Notes: generated by a model not told the origin, from the sequence alone. DNA of 35,291 bases from Cellulosimicrobium sp. CUA-896 (GCF_001942335.1 NZ_MKKH01000030.1:1-35291), one strand, 5' to 3'. Positions 1 through 8,754 are shown, counted from the stretch's first letter. Numbers and translations: made by a program.

Positions 1-1356
1 ACGTCCTGCGCGAGGTCGACGCTCCGACGCCTACGCCAACCTCGTCCTGCCCCCGCTCCTGCGCGAACGCGGCATCCGCGGCCGCGACGCCGCTTCGCCA
101 CCGAGCTCGCGTACGGCACCCTGCGCCTGCGCGGCCGCTACGACGCCGTCCTCGCGCGCTGCCTCGACCGGCCCCTCGACCGGCTCGACCCGCCCGTCCT
201 CGACATCCTGCGCCTCGGCGTCCACCAGCTCCTCGCCATGCGCGTGCCCCAGCACGCCGCCGTCTCCGAGACCGTCAGCCTCGCCCGCGCCCGCACCGGC
301 GCCGGCAGCGCCCAGCTCGTCAACGCCGTCCTGCGCAAGGTCGCCCGCACCCCGCTCGACGACTGGCTTGCCACGATCACCGCCGACGCCCCCGACGAGC
401 TCACGGCGCTCGCGGACACCGGCTCCCACCCCGTGTGGGTCGCGCGCGCCCTGCGCGACGCCCTCGCCGGTACCGGCCGCGACCCCGCCGAGCTCGCCCG
501 CCTCCTCGACGCCGACAACGACGCACCCCGCGTCACCCTCGTCGCCCGCCCCGGCCTCGCCGACACCGACGAGCTCGCCGACCAGCGCACCGCCCCCGGA
601 CGCTGGGCACCCACCGCGCTCGTCCTCGACGGCGGCGACCCCGCCGCCTACGCCGCCGTGCGCGACGGTCGCGCCGGCGTCCAGGACGAGGGCAGCCAGC
701 TCGTCGCCCTCGCCCTCGCCGCAGCCCCCCTCGACGGACCCGACGCCCGCTGGCTCGACCTGTGCGCCGGCCCCGGCGGCAAGGCCGCCCTCCTCGCCGC
801 CCTCGCCGCGCAGCGCGACGCTCGCCTCGTCGCCAACGAGGTCCAGCCCCACCGCGCCCGCCTCGTCACCCAGGCGCTCGCGGCCGTGCCCACCTCCGCC
901 GTCGAGGCCGTGCGCACCGGGGACGGGCGCGACGTCGGTCGGGACGAGCCCGGCGCGTACGACCGCGTCCTCCTCGACGCGCCGTGCACCGGCCTCGGCG
1001 CCCTGCGCCGCCGTCCCGAGTCGCGCTGGCGCCGCACCCCCGGCGACCTCGCGACCCTCACCGGCCTCCAGCGCGAGCTGCTCGCCTCCGCGCTCGACGC
1101 CGTGCGGCCCGGGGGAGTGGTCGCCTACGTCACGTGCTCCCCGCACCTGGCCGAGACCCAGGTCGTCGTCGCCGACGTGCTGCGCCGCCGCGACGACGTC
1201 GAGGTCCTCGACGCCCCCGCCGTCGTGCGCGACGTCGTGCGCCCCGAGGCGCGCGACACCATCGACCTCGGCGACCGCCCCGACGTCCAGCTGTGGCCCC
1301 ACGTCCACGGTACCGACGCCATGCACATCACCCTCTTGCGGCGCACCATGTCGTGA
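1..1356 (+). CDS. rsmB: 16S rRNA m5C967 methyltransferase RsmB (5' partial, frameshifted)
   Basis: RsmB/Fmu family: transfers methyl from S-adenosylmethionine to C967 of 16S rRNA in the 30S subunit. The N-terminal NusB-like RNA-binding domain is seen from the window edge to about base 360 (ELAYGTLRLRGRYD, NAVLRKVAR). The catalytic domain follows with the SAM motif LDLCAGPGGKAALL near 760-800, the PCTG motif (LLDAPCTGLGALRRRPESRW, near 975) and the catalytic-cysteine motif YVTCSPHLAET near 1125-1155. The gene begins before base 1. Two probable one-base deletions near 23 and 93 break the reading: homology moves through three frames in the first 95 bases and is then continuous from base 94 to the TGA at 1354. 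The family assignment is secure; the shifts look like sequencing errors. Confidence 0.93.
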   Translation, partial: TSCARSTLRRLRQPRPAPAPARTRHPRPRRRFATELAYGTLRLRGRYDAVLARCLDRPLDRLDPPVLDILRLGVHQLLAMRVPQHAAVSETVSLARARTGAGSAQLVNAVLRKVARTPLDDWLATITADAPDELTALADTGSHPVWVARALRDALAGTGRDPAELARLLDADNDAPRVTLVARPGLADTDELADQRTAPGRWAPTALVLDGGDPAAYAAVRDGRAGVQDEGSQLVALALAAAPLDGPDARWLDLCAGPGGKAALLAALAAQRDARLVANEVQPHRARLVTQALAAVPTSAVEAVRTGDGRDVGRDEPGAYDRVLLDAPCTGLGALRRRPESRWRRTPGDLATLTGLQRELLASALDAVRPGGVVAYVTCSPHLAETQVVVADVLRRRDDVEVLDAPAVVRDVVRPEARDTIDLGDRPDVQLWPHVHGTDAMHITLLRRTMS

Positions 1357-1368
1357 TATCTCGACGCT

Positions 1369-1426
1369 CCTCCGGTGTCGCGATAACCTGCGCCCGAGCG
1401 GCGCCAGAACATCTCGACACCGGAGG
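1369..1426. promoter_or_regulatory. Inverted repeat upstream of hipB, candidate HipB operator
   Basis: Arm CCTCCGGTGTCG at 1369-1380 is the exact reverse complement of CGACACCGGAGG at 1415-1426. With one mismatch the arms extend to 16 bp (1369-1384 and 1411-1426), separated by 26 bp. The right arm contains the hipB ribosome-binding site (GGAGG, 1422-1426). HipB proteins are known to autorepress from palindromes upstream of hipBA; as RNA the repeat could instead hide the ribosome-binding site. It could also act as the rsmB terminator, but no T tract follows. Confidence 0.5.
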
Positions 1427-1431
1427 ACCGC

Positions 1432-1671
1432 ATGGCCACCACGGACCAACCCCGCTGGACCCGCCCCCGCAGCGCCACCGACCTCGGCCGCTTCGTCCGC
1501 CGCGTCCGCCGCCACCGGGGCATCACCCAGGAGGCGCTCGCGGCCGACCTCGGCATCACCCGCCAGTACCTCTCCGAGCTCGAGAACGGTGCTGAGAACC
1601 TCTACGTCCGCCGCCTCTTCGAGATCTTCGACGAGCTCGGCATCGACGTCCGGCTCGAGGAACGCCCGTGA
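1432..1671 (+). CDS. hipB: HipB-type helix-turn-helix antitoxin
   Basis: 79-residue XRE/Cro-type DNA-binding protein. The helix-turn-helix lies at about residues 20-55 (FVRRVRRHRGITQEALAADL, then GITRQYLSELENG), followed by a short C-terminal dimer segment. ATG 1432 is preceded by GGAGG at 1422-1426 with 5 nt spacing. The stop overlaps the GTG start of the next gene (GTGA, 1668-1671), so the two are translationally coupled. Known role of the family: it binds and neutralises the HipA kinase and represses the hipBA operon; the dyad just upstream is the likely operator. Family and partner are clear from sequence and context; the autoregulation is inferred. Confidence 0.88.
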   Translation: MATTDQPRWTRPRSATDLGRFVRRVRRHRGITQEALAADLGITRQYLSELENGAENLYVRRLFEIFDELGIDVRLEERP

Positions 1672-2943
1672 CCGACACCCTCGACGCCTGGCTCTACGGC
1701 ACCCACGTCGCCCGCCTCCACCGCGCCGGCGACCGCACCGCACCCGGCGTCGAGCTCACCTGGACCCCGGGCGCCCTCGACCGCTGGGGCGTCGGCGCCC
1801 GCGTCCTGTCCCACCTGCTGCCCACCACCGACACCACCGAGCAGGCACCCCACCCCGCCAAGGTCGCCGCGTGGCTCGACGGCCTGATGCCCGAGGGTCG
1901 CACCCGCGAGCAGATGGCCCTCGACGCCGGCGTCGACCCCGACGACGCCGTCGCCTTCCTCGCCCGCTACGGCGCCGACACCGCCGGTGCGCTCGTCCTC
2001 CTCCCGCACGGGACCGCCCCCACGCCACACCGTGCCGAGCCCCAACGCCTCGACGACGCCGGCGTCGCGCGCCTCCTGCGTGCAGCGATCGCCCGCGCCG
2101 GCGGCGCCGGACGCACCGAGCACCTCACGAGCTCCCTGCCCGGCATGGAGCCCAAGATCACCCTCGTCCACGACAACCACGGCTGGGCCCGTGCCCACGG
2201 CACCACCCCCACCACCCACATCCTCAAGGCCGCCCGCCCCTCCGACTCGCCGACCGCCGACCTCGTCAACACCGAGCCGCCGCCCTCGACCTCGCCCGTC
2301 GTGTCGGCCTCACCACCGTCGACGCCCACGTCACCGAGCTCGACGGCGAACGCTGCCTCGTCGTCACGCGCTACGACCGCGTCCCCGGCCCCGACGGCGT
2401 CCAGCGACTCCACCAGGAGGACACCGCACAAGCCTCGGCCTCAACACCCGCGACCCCGAACGCAAGTTCCAGCACGGACGCGCACTGCCGTCCCTCGCGC
2501 GCATCGCCCGCACCTTGCAGGACGACGGCACTCGCCCCGACCCCCTCCTCGCCCTCACCACGTTCAACCTCGCCATCGGCAACACCGACGCCCACGCCAA
2601 GAACATCTCCGTGCTGCGCCACGCCGACGGCACCGTCCGCCTCGCCCCCGCCTACGACGTCTCCATGCACCTGCACCACCCGCACGCGTCCCGCGTCTTC
2701 GCCATGGACGTCGCCGGCGAACGCGACATGGACGCCCTCACCGGCGAGCACCTCGTCGCCGAAGGCGCCTCCTGGGGCCTGCCCCGACGCCGCGCCCACC
2801 GCGTCGTCAGCCAGACGCTCGAGGCGCTCGCGGACGCGCTGGTCGCCGTCGACCGTTCCGCGCACCCCCGGCGTCGACCGGCACGCGTGGCGCACCGTGG
2901 AGCAGCGCACGCAGGCCCTGCGGCGAAGCTCCCCGACGCCTGA
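1668..2943 (+). CDS. hipA: HipA-type serine/threonine kinase toxin (frameshifted)
   Basis: HipA toxins phosphorylate an aminoacyl-tRNA synthetase (GltX in E. coli) and induce dormancy. Visible features: the N-terminal HipA subdomain (LMPEGRTREQMALDAGV), the SLPGMEPKITL element typical of HipA (usually LPG.QPK), the catalytic block FNLAIGNTDAHAKNISVL near 2568-2620 with catalytic Asp and metal-binding Asn, and the DFG-equivalent PAYDVSM near 2650. Homology moves from the first frame to the second near 2276 (one base missing before CCGCCGCC) and to the third near 2433. A third possible shift near 2870 makes the last 25 residues and the exact stop uncertain. If the shifts are real rather than errors the toxin is dead. 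The gene overlaps hipB by 4 nt. Confidence 0.85.
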
Positions 2944-2964
2944 CCGTCCGCGGTGCGCCGGGCC

Positions 2965-3507
2965 TCAGGCCGGAGAGTCCAGCGCGCGCTGCAGGAGGAC
3001 GGTGTCGACCCACCGGCCGTGCTTGAACCCGACGGCGGTGAGGCGGCCGGCCTCGACGAACCCGAGCCGCCGGTGCAGCGGGAGGGACGCCGCCGCCTCG
3101 GGCACGTCGGCGACGACCGAGACGACCTGCCGCGCACCGGCCCGGGCCGCGGCGTCGAGCAGGGCCGTGAGCAGCACCGTGCCGACGCCCTGCCCGGCGT
3201 ACCCGGGGTCGAGGTAGATGGTGTCCTCGACGGTGTGCCGGTAGGCCGCCTTGGGGCGCCACGGGCCTGCGTACGCGAACCCCGCCACCTCGCCCTCGAC
3301 GTCGGCGACGAGGAACGGCAGGCCGCGTCCCGCGAGGTCGTCGTGCTTGGCGGCCCACCGGGCGACGTCCCACGGCTCGGTCTCGAACGTCACCGCGGTG
3401 TCGCGCGCGTACGGCGCGAAGATCTCCGCGACGCGGCCCAGGTCCGCCGCGACGGCGGGACGGACGGACGCGGGCGACCCGGCCGCCGGGGGAGGGGAGT
3501 GGTCCAC
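2965..3507 (-). CDS. GNAT N-acetyltransferase, phosphinothricin/methionine-sulfoximine type
   Basis: 180-residue intact acetyltransferase using acetyl-CoA. The order of motifs matches the PAT/MddA family: N-terminal [19 protein letters not shown] with VTFE following, [20 protein letters not shown] (acetyl-CoA pyrophosphate loop, residues about 85-110) and the C-terminal [14 protein letters not shown]. Such enzymes acetylate phosphinothricin or methionine sulfoximine, and sometimes other amino acids; the substrate here cannot be read from sequence. GTG 3507 has no Shine-Dalgarno but a TACCCT -10 (minus strand, 3519-3514) six bases upstream, so the mRNA is probably leaderless. It is divergent from rpe and convergent with hipA. 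Confidence 0.88.
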   Translation of the reverse strand: MDHSPPPAAGSPASVRPAVAADLGRVAEIFAPYARDTAVTFETEPWDVARWAAKHDDLAGRGLPFLVADVEGEVAGFAYAGPWRPKAAYRHTVEDTIYLDPGYAGQGVGTVLLTALLDAAARAGARQVVSVVADVPEAAASLPLHRRLGFVEAGRLTAVGFKHGRWVDTVLLQRALDSPA

Positions 3508-3544
3508 CGGACGAGGGTACGGCCGTGCGCCCTACGCTGGCCCC
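3508..3544. promoter_or_regulatory. Compact divergent leaderless promoters of the GNAT gene and rpe
   Basis: Only 37 bp separate the two start codons. On the plus strand TACGCT (3533-3538) is followed by six bases and then ATG 3545. On the minus strand TACCCT (3519-3514) is followed by six bases and then GTG 3507. Both have the TANNNT form of actinobacterial -10 boxes, and the spacing puts transcription start at or beside the start codon. Neither start has a ribosome-binding site. The -35 regions would lie inside or beyond the opposite promoter. No transcript data are available. Confidence 0.6.
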
Positions 3545-4210
3545 ATGTCCGCCCTCATCGCCCCGAGCATCCTGTCCGCCGACTTCGCCAACCTCCAGCG
3601 GGACCTCGATGCCATCTCCACGGCCGACTACGCCCACGTGGACGTCATGGACAACCACTTCGTGCCGAACCTCACGCTCGGTCTGCCCGTCTTCGAACGG
3701 CTGGCCGAGGTGTCGCCCGTCCCGGTCGACGCCCACCTGATGATCGAGGAGCCGGACCGCTGGGCGCCCGCCTACGCGGAGGCCGGGGCGGCGTCGGTGA
3801 CGTTCCACGCGGAGGCGGCGACGGCACCCGTGCGGCTCGCGCGTGAGCTGCGCCGCCTCGGCGCCCGGGCGGGGGTGGCGCTGCGGCCGGCGACGCCGGT
3901 CGAGCCGTTCCTCGACCTGCTGGCGGAGATCGACATGATCCTCGTCATGACCGTCGAGCCGGGTTTCGGCGGGCAGTCGTTCATCGACGGGACGCTCCCG
4001 AAGATCCGTCGCGCGCGCGAGGCGGTGAGCGAGTCCGGTCTGGACGTGTGGATCCAGGTCGACGGGGGAGTGTCGCGGTCGACCATCGAGCGGGCCGCGG
4101 ACGCCGGGGCGAACGTCTTCGTCGCGGGCTCCGCGGTCTACGGGGCGGAGAGCATCCCGGGGGAGATCCAGGCCCTGCGGGACCTGGCGGACGGCGCGCA
4201 CGCCCACTGA
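3545..4210 (+). CDS. rpe: Ribulose-phosphate 3-epimerase
   Basis: 221 residues, the usual length. It interconverts ribulose 5-phosphate and xylulose 5-phosphate in the cytosolic pentose phosphate pathway; ribulose 5-phosphate is also a substrate of the DHBP synthase encoded downstream (RibBA). TIM-barrel motifs are complete: [17 protein letters not shown] at the N-terminus, [12 protein letters not shown] (metal ligands and first catalytic Asp), [23 protein letters not shown], and VDGGVS with the second catalytic Asp, then FVAGSAVYG for phosphate binding. ATG 3545 is chosen because homology starts there and a -10 box lies six bases upstream. Following rsmB with rpe and ribD is normal in actinobacteria, but here hipBA and an acetyltransferase intervene. 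Confidence 0.96.
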   Translation: MSALIAPSILSADFANLQRDLDAISTADYAHVDVMDNHFVPNLTLGLPVFERLAEVSPVPVDAHLMIEEPDRWAPAYAEAGAASVTFHAEAATAPVRLARELRRLGARAGVALRPATPVEPFLDLLAEIDMILVMTVEPGFGGQSFIDGTLPKIRRAREAVSESGLDVWIQVDGGVSRSTIERAADAGANVFVAGSAVYGAESIPGEIQALRDLADGAHAH

Positions 4211-4221
4211 GGGCTCGGGAG

Positions 4222-4249
4222 GGGCGGCACCGATACACGGGCGCCGCCC
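4222..4249 (+). terminator. Hairpin after rpe
   Basis: GGGCGGC (4222-4228) pairs with GCCGCCC (4243-4249) around a 14-base loop, 12 bases after the rpe stop, followed by TTGCCGTCTCT, which is weakly T-rich. It is a plausible intrinsic terminator separating rpe from the riboflavin operon. Confidence 0.55.
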
Positions 4250-4399
4250 TTGCCGTCTCTCGTCACGGCGGGCACCGGCACGAGGCGCTCCGCGATCGCC
4301 TCTCGTTCTTCGAGTAGAAATAGTGTGCCAAGCGCACATCACCCCCGGTCGCCGGAGGGGAGACCTCGCGGCGACGGGCGATCACGAGCTGCGCGCACG

Positions 4400-4415
4400 G
4401 TGTGGCATCCTGGCA
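4400..4415 (+). promoter_or_regulatory. Candidate promoter of the riboflavin operon
   Basis: TGTGGCATCCTGG at about 4401-4413 holds a possible -10 box (CATCCT) placed to start transcription some 15-25 bases before the FMN riboswitch. There is no convincing -35. The rest of 4250-4431 includes the AT-richer patch GAGTAGAAATAGTG (4309-4322), and I see no gene in it. Confidence 0.25.
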
Positions 4416-4431
4416 GCAGCAGTACGCACGA

Positions 4432-4554
4432 ACGTGCTCCGGGGTCGGTGCAATTCCGAGCCGGCGGTGACAGTCCGCGACCCGCGCCCTACGCGCGGTT
4501 GACCTGGTGGAACTCCAGGACCGACGGTGACAGTCCGGATGGGAGGAAGCACGT
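4432..4554 (+). ncRNA. FMN riboswitch (RFN element)
   Basis: All hallmarks of the RFN element are present. The closing P1 stem ACGTGCT (4432-4438) pairs perfectly with AGCACGT (4548-4554). The two characteristic GGTGACAGTCCG segments lie at about 4466-4478 (CGGCGGTGACAGTCCGCGA) and 4524-4537 (CGACGGTGACAGTCCGGAT), with CAATTCCGAG before the first. It senses flavin mononucleotide and lowers expression of the downstream genes when FMN is plentiful. It sits about 175 bases before the likely ribD start, so control could be by termination or by hiding translation signals; GGGCCC-CGTC-GGGCCC at 4653-4668 is the only obvious hairpin between them and has no T tract. Confidence 0.95.
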
Positions 4555-4728
4555 GCGGCGCGGCCGTCCCCACGGCGCGTGCGACCCGACGACGTCGGCG
4601 AGCCGGCACCGAGGGGGCACCGGCCTCGCCGTGGTGAGCGACGGCACGTGGTGGGCCCCGTCGGGCCCGCTGCCTCCCCGCCGCCCGCCCTCGCCCCGGA
4701 GCACCCGTGCCCGGACGTGCGAGGTGAC

Positions 4729-5828
4729 GTGGGCCCGCAACAGCTGACGATCGACGCCGCGATGGTGCGTGCGCTGGAGCTCGCTGCGCGCGGGCACGCC
4801 CACGGGCCGAACCCGCGCGTCGGGTGCGTGCTCCTCGCCCCGCCCGACGACGCCGCCGTACCCGTCCCTGACGGTGCGGCCCCCGACGCGATCGACCCTC
4901 GTCCTCGCACGGTGCTCGCCGAGGGCTTCCACCGCGGCGCCGGCACGCCCCACGCCGAGGTCGCCGCCCTCGCGGCGGCGCGCGACCACGCGTCGACGTC
5001 CGGGGGGCGACGGCCGTCGTCACGCTCGAGCCGTGCGCGCACACGGGGCGCACAGGACCGTGCGCGGACGCGCTCGTCGCGGCGGGCGTGGCCGAGGTGG
5101 TGCACGCCGTCGACGACCCCGACCCGCTCGCGCGCGGGGGTGGCGCGGTGCTGCGGTCGGCGGGCGTGCGCGTCGCCCGGGGGCTGCGCGCCGCGGAAGG
5201 CGCGGCGCTGCTGCACGTGTGGCTGACCGCAGTGCGGCGCGGCACCCCGTACGTGACGCTCAAGACGGCGACGACGCTCGACGGCTTCGTCGCGGCGCAG
5301 GACGGGACGAGCCGCTGGATCACCGGCCCCGAGGCGCGGTCGCACGCGCACCGGGTGCGGGCGGCCGTCGACGCGATCGCCGTCGGCACGGGGACGGTCC
5401 GGACCGACGACCCGGCGCTCACGGCGCGTGTGACGGGCGACGACGGCGTCGAGCGGCTCGCGGAGCACCAGCCGCTGCGGGTCGTCGTCGGCCACGGAGG
5501 CATCCCACCGCGGTCCCGGCTGCGCGGTGCCGGCGGACCGCTCCTGCACCTGCCCACGCACGACGTGGGTGAGGTGCTGCACGTGCTCGCCGCGCGGGAG
5601 GTCCGGCACGTGCTCGTCGAGGGTGGGCCGACGCTCGCGACGGCGTTCCTCGTGGCGGGCGCCGTGGACGAGCTCCACGCGTACGTCGCCCCGGCGCTGC
5701 TGGGCGCGGGCCGGCGCGCGGTCGGCGACCTGGGCGCGCGGACGATCGCGGACGCACGGCGGTTCCGCACGGTGGAGGTACGGCGCGTCGGCGACGACGT
5801 GCTGACGGTGTCGAGGTCGGTTCGATGA
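4729..5828 (+). CDS. ribD: Bifunctional riboflavin deaminase/reductase RibD (frameshifted)
   Basis: It catalyses the second and third steps of riboflavin synthesis: deamination of the pyrimidine intermediate, then NADPH-dependent reduction of the ribosyl side chain. Deaminase domain: GHAHGPNPRVGCVLL, the zinc/catalytic HAEV (near 4950) and PCAHTGRTGPCADAL (near 5032). Reductase domain: YVTLKTATTLDGFVAAQDG, SRWITGPEAR, VGTGTVRTDDP and LVEGGPTLATAFL. A G is missing from the G run at 5002-5007, which splits the two domains between frames; with one extra G the protein is about 366 residues, the normal length. Start GTG 4729 is chosen for the GAGG at 4721-4724; GTG 4717 and ATG 4762 are alternatives. 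It is controlled by the FMN riboswitch. Confidence 0.93.
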
Positions 5829-5845
5829 AGGGCAGGGACGACAGC

Positions 5846-6457
5846 ATGTTCACGGGGATCGTCGAGGAGATCGGCACGGTGCGGGACGTCGCGTTCCCGG
5901 GCGGTGCCGGGACGGACGCCGTCCTGGTGGTCGAGGGGCCGCTCGCGACGTCCGACGCCGCGCCGGGGGACTCGATCGCGGTCGACGGCGTGTGCCTCAC
6001 CGTCCGGGACCTGCCCGGCGACGGGACCTTCACGGCCGACGTCATGCCGGAGACCCTGCGCCGCACGACGCTCGGGGGGCTGCGCGCGGGCTCGCGCGTC
6101 GACCTCGAGCGGGCGGTCCGGGCGGACGCCCGCCTGGGCGGGCACGTCGTCCAGGGCCACGTCGACGGTGTCGCGACGCTCGTGCGCCGTGACCCGGGCG
6201 ACCGCTGGGACGACCTGCTCTTCTCCGCGCCGGCGTCGCTCCTGCGGTACGTGGCCGAGAAGGGCTCCGTCGCGGTGAGCGGCGTGTCGCTCACCGTCAC
6301 GCGCGTGGACGACGCGACGTTCGGCGTCTCGCTCATCCCGACGACGCTCGAGGCGACCGTGCTCGGCGACCTCGCTCCGGGGGGCCAGGTGAACGTCGAG
6401 GTCGACGTGCTCGCCAAGTACGTCGAGCGGCTGCTCGCGGCGGGGGCGGCGTCGTGA
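5846..6457 (+). CDS. ribE: Riboflavin synthase alpha chain
   Basis: 203 residues. It dismutates two 6,7-dimethyl-8-ribityllumazine molecules into riboflavin, the last step of the pathway. It consists of two tandem lumazine-binding barrels, the first opening with the invariant MFTGIVEEIGTV and the second near residue 95 (LGGHVVQGHVDGVATLV). ATG 5846 is chosen over ATG 5825 because MFTGIVEE is the conserved N-terminus and AGGGA (5834-5838) lies 7 nt upstream. It follows the ribD stop by 17 bases and overlaps the ribBA GTG start (6454-6457), so translation is probably coupled. No defect is seen. Confidence 0.96.
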   Translation: MFTGIVEEIGTVRDVAFPGGAGTDAVLVVEGPLATSDAAPGDSIAVDGVCLTVRDLPGDGTFTADVMPETLRRTTLGGLRAGSRVDLERAVRADARLGGHVVQGHVDGVATLVRRDPGDRWDDLLFSAPASLLRYVAEKGSVAVSGVSLTVTRVDDATFGVSLIPTTLEATVLGDLAPGGQVNVEVDVLAKYVERLLAAGAAS

Positions 6458-7875
6458 CCCGGCGCGCGGACCGGGACGCCCCGGCCGCGAGCGCCGGGGC
6501 GTCGCCGGGCGCGGGGGTGCGGCGGGGGACGGTCGAGGAGGCGCTGGCGGCGATCCGTGCGGGGCGGCCGGTGCTGGTGGCGGACTCCCCGGACCGGGAG
6601 GACGAGGCGGACGTGGTGTTCGCGGCGCAGGGGGTGTCGGCGCAGTGGGTGGCGTGGACGATCCGGCACTCGTCGGGGTACCTGTGCGCGCCGATGCCGG
6701 GGGAGCGGGCGGACGCGCTGGAGCTGCCGTTGATGGTGCCGCACAGCCAGGACCCGCGGCGGACGGCGTACACGGTGACGGTGGACGCGGCGTCGGGGGT
6801 GTCGACGGGGATCTCGGCGGAGGACCGGGCGCGGACGTTGCGGGTGCTGGCGGACCCGTCGTCGGGTGCGGCGGACCTGATCCGGCCGGGCCACGTGCTG
6901 CCGTTGCGGGCGGTGCCGGGTGGTGTGCTGCACCGGGCGGGGCACACGGAGGCGGCGGTGGACCTGGTGCGTCTGGCGGGTGCGGGCGAGGTCGGGGGGA
7001 TCGCGGAGCTGGTGCACGACGACGGGACGATGATGCGGCTGGGGGACGCGGCGGCGCTGGCGGAGCGGGAGGGGTTGGTGCTGCTGACGATCGCGGATCT
7101 CGTGGCGTGGCGGCGTGAGCACGACCCGGTGCCGGCGTCCGGTGGTGCGACGGAGCGTGCGCGGGCGGTGCGGCGGGTGCACCGGACGGGGGAGGCGGAG
7201 CTGCCGACGGCGCACGGCCGGTTCCGGGTGATCGGGTACCGGGACCTGCGGACGGGGGCGGAGCACGTGGCGCTGGTGCCGGCAGCTGACACGCCGGGCG
7301 CGGGGAAGTCGGTGGGGTGCCGTCGGCGGGCGCGGTGTCGGACCCGGCGTCGGGGGGTTCGCGGGCCCCGGTGGTGCGGGTGCACTCGGAGTGCTTGACG
7401 GGGGGATGCGTTCGGGTCGTTGCGGTGCGACTGCGGTCCGCAGCTGCAGGCGGCGATGGAGCGGGTGGCCCGTGAGGGGGGTGCGGTGGTGTACCTGCGG
7501 GGTCACGAGGGCCGGGGGATCGGGTTGCTGGCGAAGATCGGGGCGTACGGGTTGCAGGACGCGGGGCTGGACACGGTGCAGGCGAACCTGGAGCTGGGGT
7601 GGCCGGCGGACCGGCGGGAGTACGGGGCGGCCGCGGCGGTGCTGGCGGACCTGGGGGTGTCGCGGGTGACGTTGCTGACGAACAACCCGGCGAAGGTGAC
7701 GGGTCTGGTGGCGCACGGTGTGGACGTGGTCGGCACGGAGCGGCTCGAGGTGGGTCATGGTGCGCACAACCGGGCGTACCTGCGGACGAAGAAGGTGGCG
7801 ATGGGTCATCTGCTGGAGACGGTGGAGGCGCCGTCGGGCGCGGGCGCCGAGGACGAGACGGAGGAGGGGCGATGA
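6454..7875 (+). CDS. ribBA: Bifunctional DHBP synthase / GTP cyclohydrolase II RibBA (frameshifted)
   Basis: It supplies both riboflavin precursors: DHBP from ribulose 5-phosphate (N-terminal half) and the pyrimidine from GTP (C-terminal half). The RibB half has [12 protein letters not shown] (the E-x-E-x-D metal/catalytic set kept, with Ala where Gly is usual), [20 protein letters not shown] and [10 protein letters not shown]. The RibA half has [30 protein letters not shown] (the Cys-10-Cys-1-Cys zinc site) and [16 protein letters not shown] probable deletion near 7308 and a compensating extra G in the run at 7401-7405 put 7310-7400 out of frame; the frame is then restored to the TGA that overlaps ribH. 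The linker 7290-7375 is poorly conserved. Expected length is about 474 codons. Confidence 0.93.
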
Positions 7876-8339
7876 GCGGTGCGGGTGCGCCGTCGATCCG
7901 GGTGGACGGGTCGGGGCTGCGGGTGGTCGTGGTGGCGGCGAGCTGGCACGCGGAGGTGATGGACGGTCTGCTGGCGGGTGCGCGGCGGGCGCTGGCGGCG
8001 GCGCGGGTGTCGCACGTGACGGAGGTGCGGGTGCCGGGGTCGTTCGAGCTGCCGGTGGCGGCGGCGCGGGCGGTGGAGCACGGCGCGGACGCGGTGGTGG
8101 CGCTGGGCGTCGTGGTCCGGGGTGGTACGCCGCACTTCGAGTACGTGTGCCAGGCGGCGACGCAGGGTCTGACGGACGTGAGCGTCCGTACGGGTGTGCC
8201 GGTGGGGTTCGGGGTGCTGACGTGCGACGACGAGCAGCAGGCGCTGGACCGTGCGGGGCTGCCGGGGTCGCGGGAGGACAAGGGAGCGGAGGCGGCGGAG
8301 GCGGCCGTGGCGACGGTGGTGGCGCTGCGGTCGTTGTGA
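7872..8339 (+). CDS. ribH: 6,7-dimethyl-8-ribityllumazine synthase
   Basis: 155 residues, normal for the family, which forms hollow capsids or pentamers. It condenses DHBP from RibBA with the ribitylamino-pyrimidine from RibD to give the substrate of RibE. Signature segments: [46 protein letters not shown] with the catalytic His, and [19 protein letters not shown] 7872 overlaps the ribBA stop (ATGA). It is the last gene of the operon; a hairpin follows. Its sense strand is rich in G-ending codons, as is ribBA. Confidence 0.96.
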   Translation: MSGAGAPSIRVDGSGLRVVVVAASWHAEVMDGLLAGARRALAAARVSHVTEVRVPGSFELPVAAARAVEHGADAVVALGVVVRGGTPHFEYVCQAATQGLTDVSVRTGVPVGFGVLTCDDEQQALDRAGLPGSREDKGAEAAEAAVATVVALRSL

Positions 8340-8349
8340 CGTACCTCGC

Positions 8350-8383
8350 GGACCGGTCGGCGCCCGGTGGGCGGACCCGGTCC
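8350..8383 (+). terminator. Two-part hairpin closing the riboflavin operon
   Basis: Outer stem GGACCGG (8350-8356) pairs with CCGGTCC (8377-8383). Inside it CGCCC (8361-8365) pairs with GGGCG (8369-8373) around GGT. It starts 11 bases after the ribH stop and ends before the hisE promoter. No T tract follows, as is common for actinobacterial terminators. Confidence 0.5.
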
Positions 8384-8404
8384 GGGCGTGCGGGGGTGGG
8401 CGGA

Positions 8405-8417
8405 TACGCTGGGGCGC
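8405..8417 (+). promoter_or_regulatory. Leaderless promoter of hisE
   Basis: A TACGCT -10 box at 8405-8410 is followed by seven bases and the GTG at 8418, so transcription should start at or next to the start codon. No Shine-Dalgarno sequence is present. The arrangement matches the rpe and bifunctional-nuclease promoters in this window. Confidence 0.55.
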
Positions 8418-8681
8418 GTGAAGACGTTCGAGTCCCTGTTCGCCGAGCTGTCGGAGAAGGCCACGACGCGACCTGCCGGTTCGGGCACGGTCGCCGAGCT
8501 CGACGCCGGGGTGCATGCGATCGGGAAGAAGGTCGTCGAGGAGGCGGCCGAGGTGTGGATGGCCGCCGAGTACGAGGGCGATGCGAAGACGGCGGAGGAG
8601 ATCTCTCAGCTGCTGTACCACCTGCAGGTGCTCATGCTCGCGAAGGGCCTGAGCCTGCAGGACGTGTACGAGCATCTGTGA
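8418..8681 (+). CDS. hisE: Phosphoribosyl-ATP pyrophosphatase
   Basis: 87 residues. It hydrolyses phosphoribosyl-ATP to phosphoribosyl-AMP, the second step of histidine synthesis. The MazG-like helical fold and metal-binding acids are visible: [14 protein letters not shown] at the start, [19 protein letters not shown] with the E-E-x-x-E metal site, then [23 protein letters not shown] 8418 is chosen because homology begins at VKTFESLF and a -10 box sits seven bases upstream. It precedes hisG by 73 bases and is probably cotranscribed with it. Confidence 0.95.
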   Translation: MKTFESLFAELSEKATTRPAGSGTVAELDAGVHAIGKKVVEEAAEVWMAAEYEGDAKTAEEISQLLYHLQVLMLAKGLSLQDVYEHL

Positions 8682-8754
8682 GCGACGGTCTCGCCCGCTC
8701 GTCCCCGGCCGTCGCCGGACGGCTCTCCTGACTCTCTCCTGATCGAGGTTTCCC

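Noticed and set aside
31..1743. Long minus-strand open frame opposite rsmB (570 codons)
   Set aside because: It is the antisense shadow of rsmB and hipB: Gly/Val/Ala/Glu-rich, no domain, no start signal.
1668..2943. hipA as a genuine pseudogene
   Set aside because: The shifts are single bases like those in essential genes nearby, and all catalytic motifs survive, so error is the simpler reading.
6454..6620. DHBP synthase half of RibBA as inactive because Gly of the usual EGD is Ala
   Set aside because: The catalytic and metal-binding Glu, Glu and Asp of that motif are all present, so activity is expected.
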